From NCBI RefSeq assembly GCF_000242455.2, contig NC_019892.1, positions 3,286,001 to 3,350,000 on the forward strand: a DNA stretch of 64,000 nt. Reading direction: 5' to 3'. Origin of the DNA: Singulisphaera acidiphila DSM 18658 (GTDB lineage Bacteria > Planctomycetota > Planctomycetia > Isosphaerales > Isosphaeraceae). Positions 17,703 to 26,761 of this stretch are shown in pieces; the stretch's first letter is position 1, and every line of letters begins with the position of its first letter. Below the pieces are notes generated by a model, which saw only the letters and a program-made list of their open reading frames with translations, did not search any database and was not told the DNA's origin. Made by a program: the position numbers and the translations under genes.

Positions 17703-18278
17703 TCAAGGCTCGTCGGCCTTCTTCTGGGAAATCAGACGACGCACTCGCTCGGCGAGCAGAGCACCATCGAACGGTTTCTTGAAGGCGTCGTTGAAGCCGA
17801 GTGAGTAGAGTTCCTCGCTCGGTTCATCGCTCGTCAGAGCGACGAGAATCGTCGAGATGTGATCCGGGCTCTTGCGAAGGTTCTGGGCAATCTGCCCCGC
17901 TTCGATCCGGCCTACGGCCAGGTCGATGACGATGCAGTCGGGGTGGAAGCTTTCGGCACGGATGCCGGCTTCAAAACCCGATGCCGCCGTCTCGATCCGG
18001 AAATCGTCGCCTTCGCGAAGTTGCTCGCGGAGGCTACCCAGCATCGGGGCATCGGCGCCCACAACCAGGATTTTGTGATAGACCTCGGCTTCGAGATCTC
18101 CCAAGGGCATTCCATGCTCCTTGAGGAACCGAAGCAGATGCTCGCGAGGGATTCGACGGTCTTGCGAGCCGGGAATTCGATATCCACGCAAGCGGCCCGA
18201 ATCGAACCACTTGCTAACGGTCCGGGGCGCGACTTTGCAAATCTTCGCGACCTGACCGGTTGTAAACACTTTCTTCAT
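17703..18278 (-). CDS. MerR/excisionase-type HTH fused to a receiver-like domain
   Basis: The 191-residue protein has an amino-terminal DNA-binding part ('KVFTTGQVAKICKVAPRTVSKWFDSGRLRGYRIPGSQDRRIPREHLLRFLKEHGM', residues 3-57) of the excisionase/MerR type, then a receiver fold (68-185). Asp119 in 'DCIVIDLAVG' is the expected phosphoacceptor, and the Thr and Lys positions are kept ('ALTSDE', 'AFKKPFD'). The acidic pair that binds magnesium after the first strand is replaced by Gly74-Ala75 ('ILVVGADAP'), so phosphorylation may be weak or absent. This order (HTH first) is unlike usual response regulators. No kinase is adjacent. ATG 18278 is preferred over GTG 18293 because of GTGGAG upstream. 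A strong terminator follows. Confidence 0.88.
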   Translation of the reverse strand: MKKVFTTGQVAKICKVAPRTVSKWFDSGRLRGYRIPGSQDRRIPREHLLRFLKEHGMPLGDLEAEVYHKILVVGADAPMLGSLREQLREGDDFRIETAASGFEAGIRAESFHPDCIVIDLAVGRIEAGQIAQNLRKSPDHISTILVALTSDEPSEELYSLGFNDAFKKPFDGALLAERVRRLISQKKADEP

Positions 18279-18859
18279 CGTCGAGGACTCCACTCGCCCA
18301 ATTTTCGGTGCGAGACCTCGGAGGTTGCCTCACCCCTCCGGATTGACCCAATGTCGGCGCGGTGACGGTCCCGGCTCTGCAGCATTGCTCCGACCCGCCT
18401 GAACGGACGGACCTGCCGAAAAGACGGCGATCGTAATGAACGCTCCGACCCCGCTCTCGTTCCCTGCCAGACTCGCTACCGAAACGGTCATCCACGATAT
18501 TCAAAGTACGTCGTGAACGACCGTTTAGATCGCAAGCAGAACCCAGGTCGGCAACCCAGGCCCCATCGACAAAGTCCGAGACACCTCCCGCTGTTCGCGG
18601 GAGGTTGCCCGGTCTAGGGCCACCAAAGAGGTAATCACTCGCCTCCTTGCCGTAGCGAACCTGACCGTCAAGACTATTTTTCGAGCAAAACGGCGTGTGA
18701 CTTTAGGATGGACCAGGACTAGCTCGACTAAACGAACAAGTCCTGGCGAAAAGTCAATCTGCGAGAAATCTCGAGATTGAAGAGGAAGGGCTAATTGGGT
18801 GGATTTTATGGCAGGCGGGGCAAGAATTTCAACGCAATCAATCAGCTAGTTTTCCCATT
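18279..18859. other. Intergenic region of about 580 bases
   Basis: No gene found. It lies between two minus-strand genes and contains a perfect hairpin (ACCTCCCGC/GCGGGAGGT, 18583-18605) without a following T-run. The hairpin exposes or hides an AGGAGG-like and anti-SD-like stretch, but no reading frame is linked to it. Confidence 0.45.
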
Positions 18860-20839
18860 TTACCGCCGACGGAGACGATCGAGGAGGCTTCGCTTCTCAG
18901 TGGTCTCCTGAGACGACTTTTTGATCGCCTCGTCCGTCTTGGGCGCATCGGCCTTCGGTTCGTCCTTCTTGGACTCGGCCGGCTTCGCGTCGTCCTTGCC
19001 CTTCTCGCCGTCCGTCTCCTTGTCCTTGTCCTTGTCCTTCTTGGGATCCTTGCCAAAGAGTCCGAAGAACCGGCGACGGGGGACCTCTGCGCTGGTCTTG
19101 CTGACCTCGTCGTCCTTCTTGGTCGTATCCTTGCCGAGGATCGCGGCCTGCAAGTAGTCGGTGGTCGGTACGGGGACGGCGTCGACGACCAAGGGGCCTG
19201 GCAGGTTCTTCTGGCGGGCCGCCCCCTGGAGGATGGTGACGATGTCGGGATACTTCGCGCCGAGGCCGGCGGTTTGGCGAATGACGTCGTCAATGTCGAG
19301 GGAGGTGTTCACCTTGGCATCCTGGTCGCCCTCCCGACCCGTGCCGATCTTGCTGATCTGGAGCGCGTGGTCGCCGTCGGCGGCGTTCAGGAGGATCGGG
19401 CCATTGCCCAGGACGATCGGGGTGAGCATCCTTTGTCCGCGTCCGAAGACAACGATCTCGCAGCGTTTGGTTCGGGCGAGGTGGACCAACGGGGGGCCGT
19501 CGGTATCCACAACGTAGAGCGAGAACGGATCGGCCCGGTGAGAGCGATGGGAACGCGAGGACCAGGAAATCGCCATCGGTATCGTCTCAGAGTCGTCGGA
19601 GTCGTCCTTGGGATCCTCGAGCACCTTGACCCGGCCCAGGAACGGATCGCTCTCGTCGAGCGTCCTGAGCGCATCGAAGGCACCGTAGCGGACGGGGATC
19701 TCGGGGACCTCCATCAGCTTGACCAGCTTCATCCGGGACGCCGACTGGTCGGTCGCCGCCAGAGCCGCAAGCGCGAACGGGCGAAATTCCGCATTCTTGA
19801 TCGCGTGGTCGCCCAGCACGTCGGCACCCGACGCATCGTTCAGGTAAGCGAGGGCCTCGGCCGCGAAAAACCTGACTTGCTCGTTGGGGCTGACCAGCCC
19901 TTTCTTGAGGGTCTCGATCGCCGTGACCCCAAGCCCTTCAAGCCGGAGCGCCGCGATTCCGGCCTTGGTCGGATCGAGTAACTCTTCGCCCCAGGTCGCC
20001 ATTCTCATCTGAGTGAGCTGCGGACTCTCGACGAGCGGGAGCAACTTGATCACACGGAAATAACGGTTCTGATTGTGCTTGTAGACTTTGGGGACTCGGA
20101 GCTCGAGGAAGCTGTCGGTCTTGGCCGTCGCCATTCCATTGTGCTTGACCCCCTCGGTCTGGTGAAACCGATGGTTGACGACATTCTGGAGCATCTGCGA
20201 ACTCTTGAAACTCTTGCGGTTTTCTTTGAGTTCGAGCCGGAACGGTGAATCTTTCTTCACCCGAGCCCCACCCAGCACGCGACCCACTTTGGGGTCATCG
20301 GGCTTGGCATCGGTCCCGATCATGACGGGCCCCTTCGCCAGGGCAAGCTCCTGACCTTCCTTGGGAGTTCCGCCAGCGATCGCCACTTCCTTGAGTCGGC
20401 ACTCGACCAGATACCCCCCCGCGAGGCTCGTCGTGCCACACGCTGGAGGAAGCTCAAGTTCAACGTCGAGGCGGTCGTTCTTCGAGGATCCGGTCGGGAT
20501 CGTCAGCCGCGCAATGACGATCGAGACGCTCGGGTCGGCCAGCAGCTTCTCCGCATTCTCAACCCCGGCCTTGCGCATCTCATCCACCAGCCGCTCGCGA
20601 TACCACGAGGGGGGAGGCTCAGACCCTGTATTGTCGAGACCGACAACGAGACCGACCCCCTCCAGTCGCATGCTATTGTGGGAGGAGGTAAATATGGAGG
20701 CGAGGTTGGTGACGGTCTCCTCGACCTTAGGTGGCTTCTCTTGCTTCTTGAACGGCGAGCCAGCCCCAACGAGGGCCACTGCCGCGATCGCCCATAGGGC
20801 CAAGTAGGTCCTATTGCGCCTTGCGTGATACCGCCACAT
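18860..20839 (-). CDS. FlgI-like (flagellar P-ring) domain protein with HEAT repeats
   Basis: The 659-residue product starts at ATG 20839 with AAGGAGG at good spacing and has a signal-type hydrophobic stretch (residues 12-28). Residues about 40-230 resemble the start of FlgI: 'LEGVGLVVGLDNTGSEPP', 'SVSIVIARLTIPTGSSKNDRLDVELELP', 'LAGGYLVECRL' and 'LALAKGPVMIG'. Residues about 285-400 contain HEAT-type repeats ('NEQVRFFAAEALAYLND', 'RYGAFDALRTLDES'). The last 90 residues are a Lys/Asp/Glu-rich low-complexity tail. No flagellar gene is nearby, and the protein is about twice FlgI length. A periplasmic scaffold or ring-like role is only an inference from the fold. Confidence 0.82.
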   Translation of the reverse strand: MWRYHARRNRTYLALWAIAAVALVGAGSPFKKQEKPPKVEETVTNLASIFTSSHNSMRLEGVGLVVGLDNTGSEPPPSWYRERLVDEMRKAGVENAEKLLADPSVSIVIARLTIPTGSSKNDRLDVELELPPACGTTSLAGGYLVECRLKEVAIAGGTPKEGQELALAKGPVMIGTDAKPDDPKVGRVLGGARVKKDSPFRLELKENRKSFKSSQMLQNVVNHRFHQTEGVKHNGMATAKTDSFLELRVPKVYKHNQNRYFRVIKLLPLVESPQLTQMRMATWGEELLDPTKAGIAALRLEGLGVTAIETLKKGLVSPNEQVRFFAAEALAYLNDASGADVLGDHAIKNAEFRPFALAALAATDQSASRMKLVKLMEVPEIPVRYGAFDALRTLDESDPFLGRVKVLEDPKDDSDDSETIPMAISWSSRSHRSHRADPFSLYVVDTDGPPLVHLARTKRCEIVVFGRGQRMLTPIVLGNGPILLNAADGDHALQISKIGTGREGDQDAKVNTSLDIDDVIRQTAGLGAKYPDIVTILQGAARQKNLPGPLVVDAVPVPTTDYLQAAILGKDTTKKDDEVSKTSAEVPRRRFFGLFGKDPKKDKDKDKETDGEKGKDDAKPAESKKDEPKADAPKTDEAIKKSSQETTEKRSLLDRLRRR

Positions 20840-21188
20840 TTGGCCAGCCTCCTTGCCCAATCCATCGGGGAGAACCCCCGGCCAGGGCTCGAGAACCGAG
20901 CCATGACCTCCTCAAATCCATACCACCGCTCACGCCACATCCTTGTGAGGCTAACGGCGATCGGACTTTATTGTCTTCCGGAATTTGGGTCAAGTCCGAA
21001 TCGTGACCCCTGCAAAAGAATTAGTGGAGCAACAATCGGAAAACCCGTCGCCCCGATTCTTGAGACTAATGAATTCGTTAGGATGGGGATGGGGGCAGGC
21101 CTTGTCCTCATGGTAGAATCGAGGATGAGTCGGCCCGGCGCTGGAGAGGAATCCAGGGAACGCGGGCCGAAGCCTCCGAGTTTGCCCG
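20840..21188. other. Divergent intergenic region of about 350 bases
   Basis: It separates the FlgI-like gene (leftward) from the small gene at 21189 (rightward) and must carry both promoters. No clear sigma70 hexamer pair could be assigned with confidence and no gene is visible. Confidence 0.45.
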
Positions 21189-21476
21189 ATGAACGCTGCC
21201 TCTACGATTGCTCCCGATCCCCACCTGTTGGCCGAAGAGGTTCGAGACCTCGCCACACGCGCTTATGAGACGTTGCACGATCCGCTGACCGATCCTCAAG
21301 AAACACGAGAACTGTCGGAACGCATTAGCCACTTGCAAGGCCTGATGGGCAGCATGGCCTCAAACGACCTCAGTCTCTGGCTGGAAAACTTGCGTCGCCG
21401 TGTGGACGCGCCGGCTTCACACGCGGTGACGACCGGATCAGGGATCCGACGGCTCGCTCCGTCTCCCTCCGAATGA
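21189..21476 (+). CDS. Small hypothetical helical protein
   Basis: Ninety-five residues, no recognised family. The body 'HLLAEEVRDLATRAYETLHDPLTDPQETRELSERISHLQGLMGSMASNDLSLWLENLRRRVD' is strongly helical and acidic, as in a small cytosolic helical bundle. The tail is Ser/Pro-rich. No signal peptide is seen. A convincing terminator follows at 21533-21592, which supports that it is a real transcription unit. Confidence 0.6.
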   Translation: MNAASTIAPDPHLLAEEVRDLATRAYETLHDPLTDPQETRELSERISHLQGLMGSMASNDLSLWLENLRRRVDAPASHAVTTGSGIRRLAPSPSE

Positions 21477-21532
21477 TTTCATGAAGGGCGTCTGCGAGCT
21501 CATTCGCAACGCAACGCCCTAGGCTCTGAATA

Positions 21533-21592
21533 CGAGGGGAACACCATGGCCGATCCTTGTCCGGTTCCCCTCGCTCCCTCCTGATTTTTTTC
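21533..21592 (+). terminator. Intrinsic terminator after the 95-residue gene
   Basis: CGAGGGGAAC (about 21533-21542) pairs with GTTCCCCTCG (about 21564-21573) and a run of T (GATTTTTTT) follows at about 21582-21591. The loop is long (about 21 bases). The stem is perfect over 10 bp. Confidence 0.7.
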
Positions 21593-21791
21593 CATTCCCG
21601 GAAAATCCCGGCACGAAAATCGCATCACCAATGGCTGGGGGTGAATGGTCACTCCATGCCAAACGGTTCGGGTGGAAGAACAGACTCAGGGCCGGAAGCT
21701 CCCGGACCGGGGCGTTCGTCCACCCGACCCGCATTGATTGGCGGATTCCGTCAACCAGGTCGTTGCGTTCCGAGACAATTTGAGGTGGTTC

Positions 21792-22043
21792 ATGTTGACC
21801 AACCCGTCCGATCGTAAGGAGATTTCTCAAAACCTGAATGACGACGAGATGGCGATCATCGAGTTCTGCCGGATTCTCCACCTCGGCAAGGAGGAAGCTC
21901 TCAAGCGGCTCTCGATTCCCTCCTCATCCCTGATCCATCTCCACGGCCAAGAACTCGCGGCCAATCTTTCCAGCGCCACGAACGAACTCGCGCAGAGCGA
22001 GGCGGATCCCATCGCACTCTCCGGCCACGACGATCCAACCTGA
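21792..22043 (+). CDS. Small hypothetical acidic protein
   Basis: Eighty-three residues if read from ATG 21792, which has GAGGTGG a few bases upstream; a TTG at 21738 would add 18 residues. The sequence 'NPSDRKEISQNLNDDEMAIIEFCRILHLGKEEALKRLSIPSSSLIHLHGQELAANLSSATNELAQSE' is helical and acidic. I do not recognise it. It is followed by a long gap before the MoxR operon, so it is probably transcribed on its own. Confidence 0.5.
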   Translation: MLTNPSDRKEISQNLNDDEMAIIEFCRILHLGKEEALKRLSIPSSSLIHLHGQELAANLSSATNELAQSEADPIALSGHDDPT

Positions 22044-22431
22044 TCCCAATTGGTGACTGACTCGCGGTTCCAACCAACAGTGATCGCTCTCCGGCAGCGC
22101 CGACCAGGGCACGGGCCCGGATTGGATTCAAAGATTCAAATAGGTGGGGGGGAACCACATCGGCGCAATTGGCGTGGGACTGACTTTGGAATGCGAGTTT
22201 GCGGGGGATGCCGCCAACGCGGCCTGCCTCGCATCCCGTGGTCCTCAAGCCGGCCTCGTTTAACTTGAATCAGGGGGGCGGCCCGCTCTACAATAGTCGT
22301 GTCTCAATTCCGTCGGTGGCCTTGAGGTGGGAGACGGCCCCCGCTTCGGCGCTGCTCCTGTCTCGACTTATCTCCGTGGCGGTCTGTTTCCCCACGGGTT
22401 CGACACCCATCCTCAAGGGCACTCCACTGGC
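22044..22431. other. Intergenic region of about 390 bases
   Basis: No gene seen. It contains the probable promoter of the MoxR operon at 22265-22294, leaving a 5' leader of about 130 bases before the moxR start at 22432. Confidence 0.55.
22265..22294 (+). promoter_or_regulatory. Probable sigma70-type promoter of the MoxR operon
   Basis: TTGAAT (22265-22270) and TACAAT (22289-22294) are separated by 18 bases. Both hexamers are close to the consensus, which stands out in this GC-rich region. The first downstream gene on this strand is moxR. Confidence 0.55.
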
Positions 22432-23466
22432 ATGTCCACTTCCGGCGATCGGATCACGCACCTCCTTGATGAGTTTCGCCATTCACGCGATGTGATGGTG
22501 GCCGAACTGAACAAGGTCGTCATCGGCCAGCGCGACGTCATCGACCAGATCATGGCGGCGATCTTCACCCGAGGCCACGTCCTCCTCGTGGGCGTTCCGG
22601 GCCTGGCAAAAACGTTGATGGTCAGTTCCATCGCCAAGATCCTCGACGTCGGCTTCAAGCGAATCCAGTTCACGCCCGACCTGATGCCGTCGGACATCAC
22701 CGGCACCAACGTCCTGGAAGAGCCCGAGGCGGGGCGCCGCGCATTCCGGTTCGTCCCCGGACCGATTTTCTCGAACATCATCCTGGCGGACGAAATCAAT
22801 CGAACGCCCCCGAAAACCCAGGCCGCCCTCTTGCAGGCGATGCAGGAACGGGAAGTAACAGTGGGCCAGGAAACGCTTCACCTGCCCGAACCCTTCTTTG
22901 TTATCGCCACGCAGAATCCGATCGAACAAGAAGGAACGTATCCGCTCCCCGAGGCACAGCTCGACCGCTTCATGTTCGACATTCGGGTGGGCTATCCGAC
23001 CCTGGAAGAGGAAAAGAAGATCCTCTCGTCGACCACCAAGGGAGAGACGGTCGAGCTCAAAAAGGTCCTTTCCGGAAAGGCGATCCTCAACCTCCAGAAG
23101 CTCGTCACCTCGGTGCCGGTCTCCGACTATACGGTGGAATACGTGACTCGCCTGGTCCGTGCCACTCGACCCAGCGATGAGAAGTCGCCCCCGTTCATCA
23201 AAGAGTTGGTTGATTTTGGGGCGGGGCCTCGCGCCGGCCAGAACCTGATCCTCGGGGGCAAAGCGATGGCGGCGCTGGACGGCCGGTTCAGCGTTTCGCT
23301 CGATGACATTCGTCGCGTCGCGATCCCGGTCCTCCGGCACCGAATCAGCACCAACTTCCAGGCTCAGGCCGAGGGCCAGACGACCGAGTCGCTGATCCGA
23401 AAGCTGATCGCCGAAGTCAAGGAACCCGAAGTGCCCAAGTATGACCGGAGAGGGACGAACTCCTGA
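22432..23466 (+). CDS. MoxR-family AAA+ ATPase
   Basis: MoxR ATPases act as chaperones that insert metals or remodel partner VWA proteins. The 344-residue protein has Walker A '[10 protein letters not shown]', Walker B '[24 protein letters not shown]', sensor 1 '[28 protein letters not shown]' and the carboxy-terminal helical lid '[32 protein letters not shown]'. The start at ATG 22432 puts '[14 protein letters not shown]' first, as in homologues. It heads the operon with a DUF58 protein, a BatA-type protein and a VWA protein, the usual MoxR arrangement. Confidence 0.93.
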   Translation: MSTSGDRITHLLDEFRHSRDVMVAELNKVVIGQRDVIDQIMAAIFTRGHVLLVGVPGLAKTLMVSSIAKILDVGFKRIQFTPDLMPSDITGTNVLEEPEAGRRAFRFVPGPIFSNIILADEINRTPPKTQAALLQAMQEREVTVGQETLHLPEPFFVIATQNPIEQEGTYPLPEAQLDRFMFDIRVGYPTLEEEKKILSSTTKGETVELKKVLSGKAILNLQKLVTSVPVSDYTVEYVTRLVRATRPSDEKSPPFIKELVDFGAGPRAGQNLILGGKAMAALDGRFSVSLDDIRRVAIPVLRHRISTNFQAQAEGQTTESLIRKLIAEVKEPEVPKYDRRGTNS

Positions 23467-23541
23467 TCGCCCCTTGGCCGCGACCGGCAGAAATCCTTCC
23501 TCGATTCGCTGATCCGCAACATTGAGAGTGAGGTTTCCCCC

Positions 23542-24441
23542 GTGTCCAGCACGGCCGAAAAGTATTTGAAGCCGGAGGTGATCCGTCAGGTGGCGCGGCT
23601 CGACCTCCGCGCCAAGTTCATCGTCGAAGGATTCATCGCCGGCCTCCACGCGAGTCCGTTCCAGGGCTTCTCCGTCGAGTTCTCGGAGCATCGCAAGTAC
23701 AGCCCCGGCGACAACATCTCTGACGTCGACTGGAACGTCTACGCCAAGACCGATCGCTTCTACGTCAAAAAGTTCCAGGCCGAGACGAACCTGACGGGCT
23801 ATCTCGTCATGGACCTCTCCGGTTCGATGGGCTACACCTACCGGCAAGAACTCACGAAATTCGAGTACGGGATCAGCCTGGCCGCCGCGCTCGGCTACCT
23901 GATGATCCATCAGCAGGATCCGGTCGGTCTCGTCGCCTTCGATCAAAAGGTCCGCCAGAGCCTCCCTCCCAAAAGTAAGCGGTCGCAACTCGGCAACATC
24001 CTCTCCCTGCTCGCGAAGCTGCAACCGGCCGGCGAAACGGCGATCGCCAAGAGTCTCCACCAGGTCGCCGGCATGATCCGCCACCGCAGCCTCGTCATGA
24101 TCTTCAGTGACTTGCTGGGGGACCCCGAACCGATCATCCATGCCTTGCACCGACTCCGCTTCGCGGGGCACGACGTCATCATCTTCCACATCCTTGATGA
24201 AGCCGAAGCCCTCTTCCCGTTCAACGGCATGCTCGAGCTCGAAGACAATGAAACGCACGAAACCTTGCTGGTCGATGCCGACGGAATCAGGGCCGACTAC
24301 CTTGAGGAAGTCGCCTCATTTCAGGAACGGTTTCGCAAGGAATGCCGGAGCGCCCGCATCGATTACACGGCCCTGCATACCGGCATGCCCTTCGACAAAG
24401 CCCTGATGAGCTACTTGCTCAGCCGGCAGTCGCGTGGTTGA
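23542..24441 (+). CDS. DUF58 domain protein (MoxR-associated)
   Basis: The 299-residue product has the DUF58 core 'FSEHRKYSPGDNISDVDWNVYAKTDRFYVKKFQAETNL' followed by a VWA-like fold with the metal-ion site 'LVMDLSGSMGY' (DxSxS). It is probably a cytosolic partner of the MoxR ATPase just upstream (75-base gap). The GTG 23542 start agrees with the family beginning. The role of DUF58 proteins in general is not settled; they are tied to envelope processes or stress tolerance. Confidence 0.92.
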   Translation: MSSTAEKYLKPEVIRQVARLDLRAKFIVEGFIAGLHASPFQGFSVEFSEHRKYSPGDNISDVDWNVYAKTDRFYVKKFQAETNLTGYLVMDLSGSMGYTYRQELTKFEYGISLAAALGYLMIHQQDPVGLVAFDQKVRQSLPPKSKRSQLGNILSLLAKLQPAGETAIAKSLHQVAGMIRHRSLVMIFSDLLGDPEPIIHALHRLRFAGHDVIIFHILDEAEALFPFNGMLELEDNETHETLLVDADGIRADYLEEVASFQERFRKECRSARIDYTALHTGMPFDKALMSYLLSRQSRG

Positions 24442-24516
24442 GTTCACCACGGCGGCGCCGAAAGATTGTGAGTGATGCATGAATCCCGCGCGAAACTCTG
24501 AGCCGGACGGAGTGAC

Positions 24517-26706
24517 ATGGATATCTCCCTGATCCACGCGGGGCTGGCCGCAGGGGCTGCGATGGCGGCCGTGCCGGTGATCCTGCACCTGTTCATGAAA
24601 CAACCGCCCAAGCGCGTGATCTTTCCCGCCCTCCGCCTGATCCGGGAACGGCAGAAGCGGTCCCGGAAGACGATGAAGATCAAGAACTGGCTGCTCCTCC
24701 TCGCCAGGATGGCCCTGATCGCGCTCATGGCGCTCGCCTTGGCTCGACCTCGTCTCTTCTCGCAGACCTCAATCGGCAGTGACCAAGAAGTCCCTACGGC
24801 CGTCGGACTCGTCTTCGATACCAGTCTTTCGATGGGCTACAAGCCCCGCGACAAGACGCTCCTGGATGAAGCGAAGCAGCAGGCGAACGACATCCTCAAG
24901 AAGATGCCCGACTCGAGCCAGGTCTTCGTGATCGACTCGGCGGAGCCGGGCGCTCCGCCGCCGCTCTCGCCGGCGGCCGCGCGAAAGCGGGTCGATGGGA
25001 TCGTGCTGCGACCCGCCAATCGCCCCTTGAATCTGGCGGTCGGGCAAGCCTACGCCTCGGTCGCCGACTGCGATCGACCGCGTCACGAAGTCTACGTCCT
25101 GACGGATATGGCTCGCTCCTCCTGGGACCGAGACCGGGCGATCGAAGGGCTCGACAAGGTCAAGAAGGTCAAGTCGGGCATCGCAACGTACCTCGTTCGA
25201 ATGGCCCCCAAGGACATTCACAACGTGGCCGTGACCGAGGCCTCCCCCTCCGTCAGCGTGGCCACGCAAGGCGAGCCCGTCGAGATCCGGGCCAAAATTC
25301 GCTCTCAAGGGCCCGCCACGACCCGCATGGTCCAGTTCGACCTCGACGGCAAACCCCGACATAAAGAGCAAGTCAAGCTGGCGGCCGACGGAGAAACCGA
25401 ACTCAAGTTCCTAACCCCCAAGCTCGACCCGGCAATCCCGATCCATAAGGGGGTTGTGCGACTCAGCGGCGCACCCGATCCCTTGGAGTTTGACGACAGC
25501 CGCTTTTTCACCTTCAAAGTCCAGCCGGCCATGAAGGTGCTGATCATCTCCGACCGTGAGAACGACGCCCAGTTCGTGGCCGACGCCCTCGACCCCGACC
25601 CCACGTCGCTCCCGGCCGGCACACCCCGTCCCAGCCGGGTGGAGACGATCCGGACCCCGAAATTCGACGCCCAGACAGGTGACACCCTCAAGAACTACTC
25701 GACCGTCTTTCTCCTGAACGTCAAGGAAGTCAGCGAGACCGGCTGGAGCCGCCTCAACGCCTTCGTACGCGAGGGGGGAGGCTTGGTGATCGGCCTGGGT
25801 GAGTACTGCAACCCTGAAAACTACAACCTCCCGGTCGCCTCGCAACTCATCCCCGGTTCGTTGACCAAAAAGGAATCTCCCAAGGAAACAAGCTTTGGCA
25901 AGATTGCCGACCTGACGCATCCCCTCTTCCGCAGCTACCCGCGCCAGCTCGGCGAGATGCTCTCGCAGATCCCGATCTACCACTACTGGGGAATCACCCC
26001 GCCCAAGGGTTCTCGGACGCTGCTCTCTTACTCCAACGGAGCGCCTGCCCTTGTCGAGCGTTCGTTCCAAGGGAAGCAGACCGGCCGGGTCTTGCTCTGG
26101 ACCACCCCCTTGTCGCGGGTGACGGATTCACGCTTAAAAACAGCCTGGAATGAGTTTGCTTTGCCGGTTGGCGAAAACTGGTCGTTCTTTCTCCTGATGA
26201 AGCAGACCATCCCCTACCTGGCCGGGACGTCGAGCGAACAGTTGAACTATGAGGTCGGGCAGGATGCCGTCCTCCCGGTCGATCCGACGCGCCGGTTCAA
26301 GAACTACGTGATGCAGAGCGAGGACGGCAAGACGACCGAGCGACTCAACCCGCCGGTCGACTCGCTCGTGATCGTGACTCCGCCGATCGGCCAGTGGACG
26401 GTCACGGCCTCCAACTCGGAGGGGGAAAAGGCGCTGATGGGTTTCAGCGTCAATCCGCCAGGCTCCGAGATGAGTTATACGGCGATGGAAGCCAGCGACT
26501 TCGATGCGCTCTTCGGCAAGAAGGGCTACAATCTAGCGACCGATGCCGAGAGCCTGAAGCGTGAGGTGACGATGAGCCGGGTGGGGTTCGAGATCTTCCC
26601 CTGGCTCATGGGCCTGATCCTGATCCTGGTCACGCTCGAGAATCTCCTGGCCAACAAGTTCCACCGCGAGAGCGCCCCGAGAGGGGCCGTGGGAGTGCCT
26701 GCGTGA
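24517..26706 (+). CDS. BatA-type membrane protein with VWA and GATase-like domains
   Basis: The 729-residue protein begins with the BatA amino-terminal region: an outer helix 'AGLAAGAAMAAVPVILHLF', then 'KRVIFPALRLIRERQKRSRKTMKIKNWLLLLARMALIALMALALARP'. A VWA fold follows with the metal site 'GLVFDTSLSMGY', then Ig-like strands, a glutamine-amidotransferase-like part ('LKNYSTVFLLNVKEVSETGWSRLNAFVREGGGLVIGLG') and a terminal membrane helix 'WLMGLILILVTLENLLANKF'. It should stand in the inner membrane with the large part outside the cytosol, working with MoxR. The name 'aerotolerance regulator' comes from a distant homologue and is not a proven role. Confidence 0.9.
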   Translation: MDISLIHAGLAAGAAMAAVPVILHLFMKQPPKRVIFPALRLIRERQKRSRKTMKIKNWLLLLARMALIALMALALARPRLFSQTSIGSDQEVPTAVGLVFDTSLSMGYKPRDKTLLDEAKQQANDILKKMPDSSQVFVIDSAEPGAPPPLSPAAARKRVDGIVLRPANRPLNLAVGQAYASVADCDRPRHEVYVLTDMARSSWDRDRAIEGLDKVKKVKSGIATYLVRMAPKDIHNVAVTEASPSVSVATQGEPVEIRAKIRSQGPATTRMVQFDLDGKPRHKEQVKLAADGETELKFLTPKLDPAIPIHKGVVRLSGAPDPLEFDDSRFFTFKVQPAMKVLIISDRENDAQFVADALDPDPTSLPAGTPRPSRVETIRTPKFDAQTGDTLKNYSTVFLLNVKEVSETGWSRLNAFVREGGGLVIGLGEYCNPENYNLPVASQLIPGSLTKKESPKETSFGKIADLTHPLFRSYPRQLGEMLSQIPIYHYWGITPPKGSRTLLSYSNGAPALVERSFQGKQTGRVLLWTTPLSRVTDSRLKTAWNEFALPVGENWSFFLLMKQTIPYLAGTSSEQLNYEVGQDAVLPVDPTRRFKNYVMQSEDGKTTERLNPPVDSLVIVTPPIGQWTVTASNSEGEKALMGFSVNPPGSEMSYTAMEASDFDALFGKKGYNLATDAESLKREVTMSRVGFEIFPWLMGLILILVTLENLLANKFHRESAPRGAVGVPA

Positions 26707-26761
26707 GGGTCATGAGCAGCACTCGAATTCACCAACCGGAGCCGCTCCGAAGGTCGTTACG

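Noticed and set aside
18583..18605. Hairpin ACCTCCCGC/GCGGGAGGT as terminator
   Set aside because: No T-run follows on either strand; kept only as a note in the intergenic entry.
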